Positions 63,990 through 64,000 of a DNA stretch of 64,000 bases are shown here, piece after piece. The first letter of the stretch is position 1. Each line of letters begins with the position of its first letter. The stretch spans positions 1 through 64,000 of the forward strand of contig NZ_RBDY01000024.1 of assembly GCF_003626575.1 (NCBI RefSeq). The letters are read 5' to 3'. The position numbers and the translations under genes are program-made. The notes under the pieces are model-generated. The model was not told the origin of the DNA. It searched no databases and saw only the letters and a program-made list of their open reading frames with translations. The DNA comes from Streptomyces radicis (GTDB lineage: Bacteria; Actinomycetota; Actinomycetes; Streptomycetales; Streptomycetaceae).

Positions 63990-64000
63990 AGGGTCACATC

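Overview
The window has the base composition, GC-rich third codon positions, frequent GTG/TTG starts and ATGA/TGATG gene overlaps of a high-GC actinomycete. The gene set points to the genus Streptomyces: two nuo clusters, a KorAB 2-oxoacid:ferredoxin oxidoreductase, geranylgeranyl reductase next to complex I, a type I-E style CRISPR repeat and tyrosine integrases beside tRNA genes. From about 11 kb to the end the gene order looks like conserved chromosomal core. The first 11 kb and the stretch 32.3-35.7 kb are accessory.

Accessory left end (1-11 kb). Transposase debris (1-102, 290-856) is followed by a two-gene operon with an HPr-kinase-like P-loop protein, a large XRE regulator, and a three-gene module (small XRE protein, ImmA/IrrE-type zinc peptidase, multi-pass MAB_1171c-type membrane protein). 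Next come an internally deleted IS110 recombinase with its non-coding end, an SDR oxidoreductase, and a five-repeat CRISPR array without cas genes. The array's leader side abuts the 3' fragment of an excisionase gene. A tyrosine integrase follows and points at a tRNA-Tyr, the probable attachment site of a lost or decayed integrative element.

Core part 1 (11-32.3 kb). YajQ-like protein, CorA-type transporter, DedA protein, YccF and HtpX protease lead into a minus-strand operon nuoA2-B2-C2-H2-I2-J2-K2-L2-M2-N2. It lacks nuoD, E, F and G. Divergent from it run two tandem histidine kinases sharing a 264-bp identical tract, a LuxR-type response regulator, korA-korB and rarD.

Small island (32.3-35.7 kb). 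A 50-bp perfect direct repeat, one copy being the 3' end of rarD, brackets about 3.4 kb holding an XRE regulator and five small coupled genes on the minus strand. No recombinase is present. This has the architecture of a site-specifically inserted element.

Core part 2 (35.7-64 kb). A TetR/MFS efflux pair with a palindromic operator, a secreted trypsin-like protease, a LolA-like exported protein, a polyprenyl diphosphate synthase, fumarylacetoacetase and a lipoprotein precede the complete 14-gene respiratory complex I operon nuoA-N (minus strand, 60.3 to 43.3 kb). That operon is interrupted between nuoB and nuoC by about 870 bp of imperfect repeats. The window ends with a TauE/SafE transporter, an NlpC/P60 endopeptidase, a pair of perfect inverted DnaA boxes and a geranylgeranyl reductase family protein.

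The metabolic theme is electron transfer: full complex I, a second complex I lacking the NADH module beside a reduced-ferredoxin producer, and isoprenoid/quinone-related enzymes. All names rest on reading the translated sequence; no database search was run.
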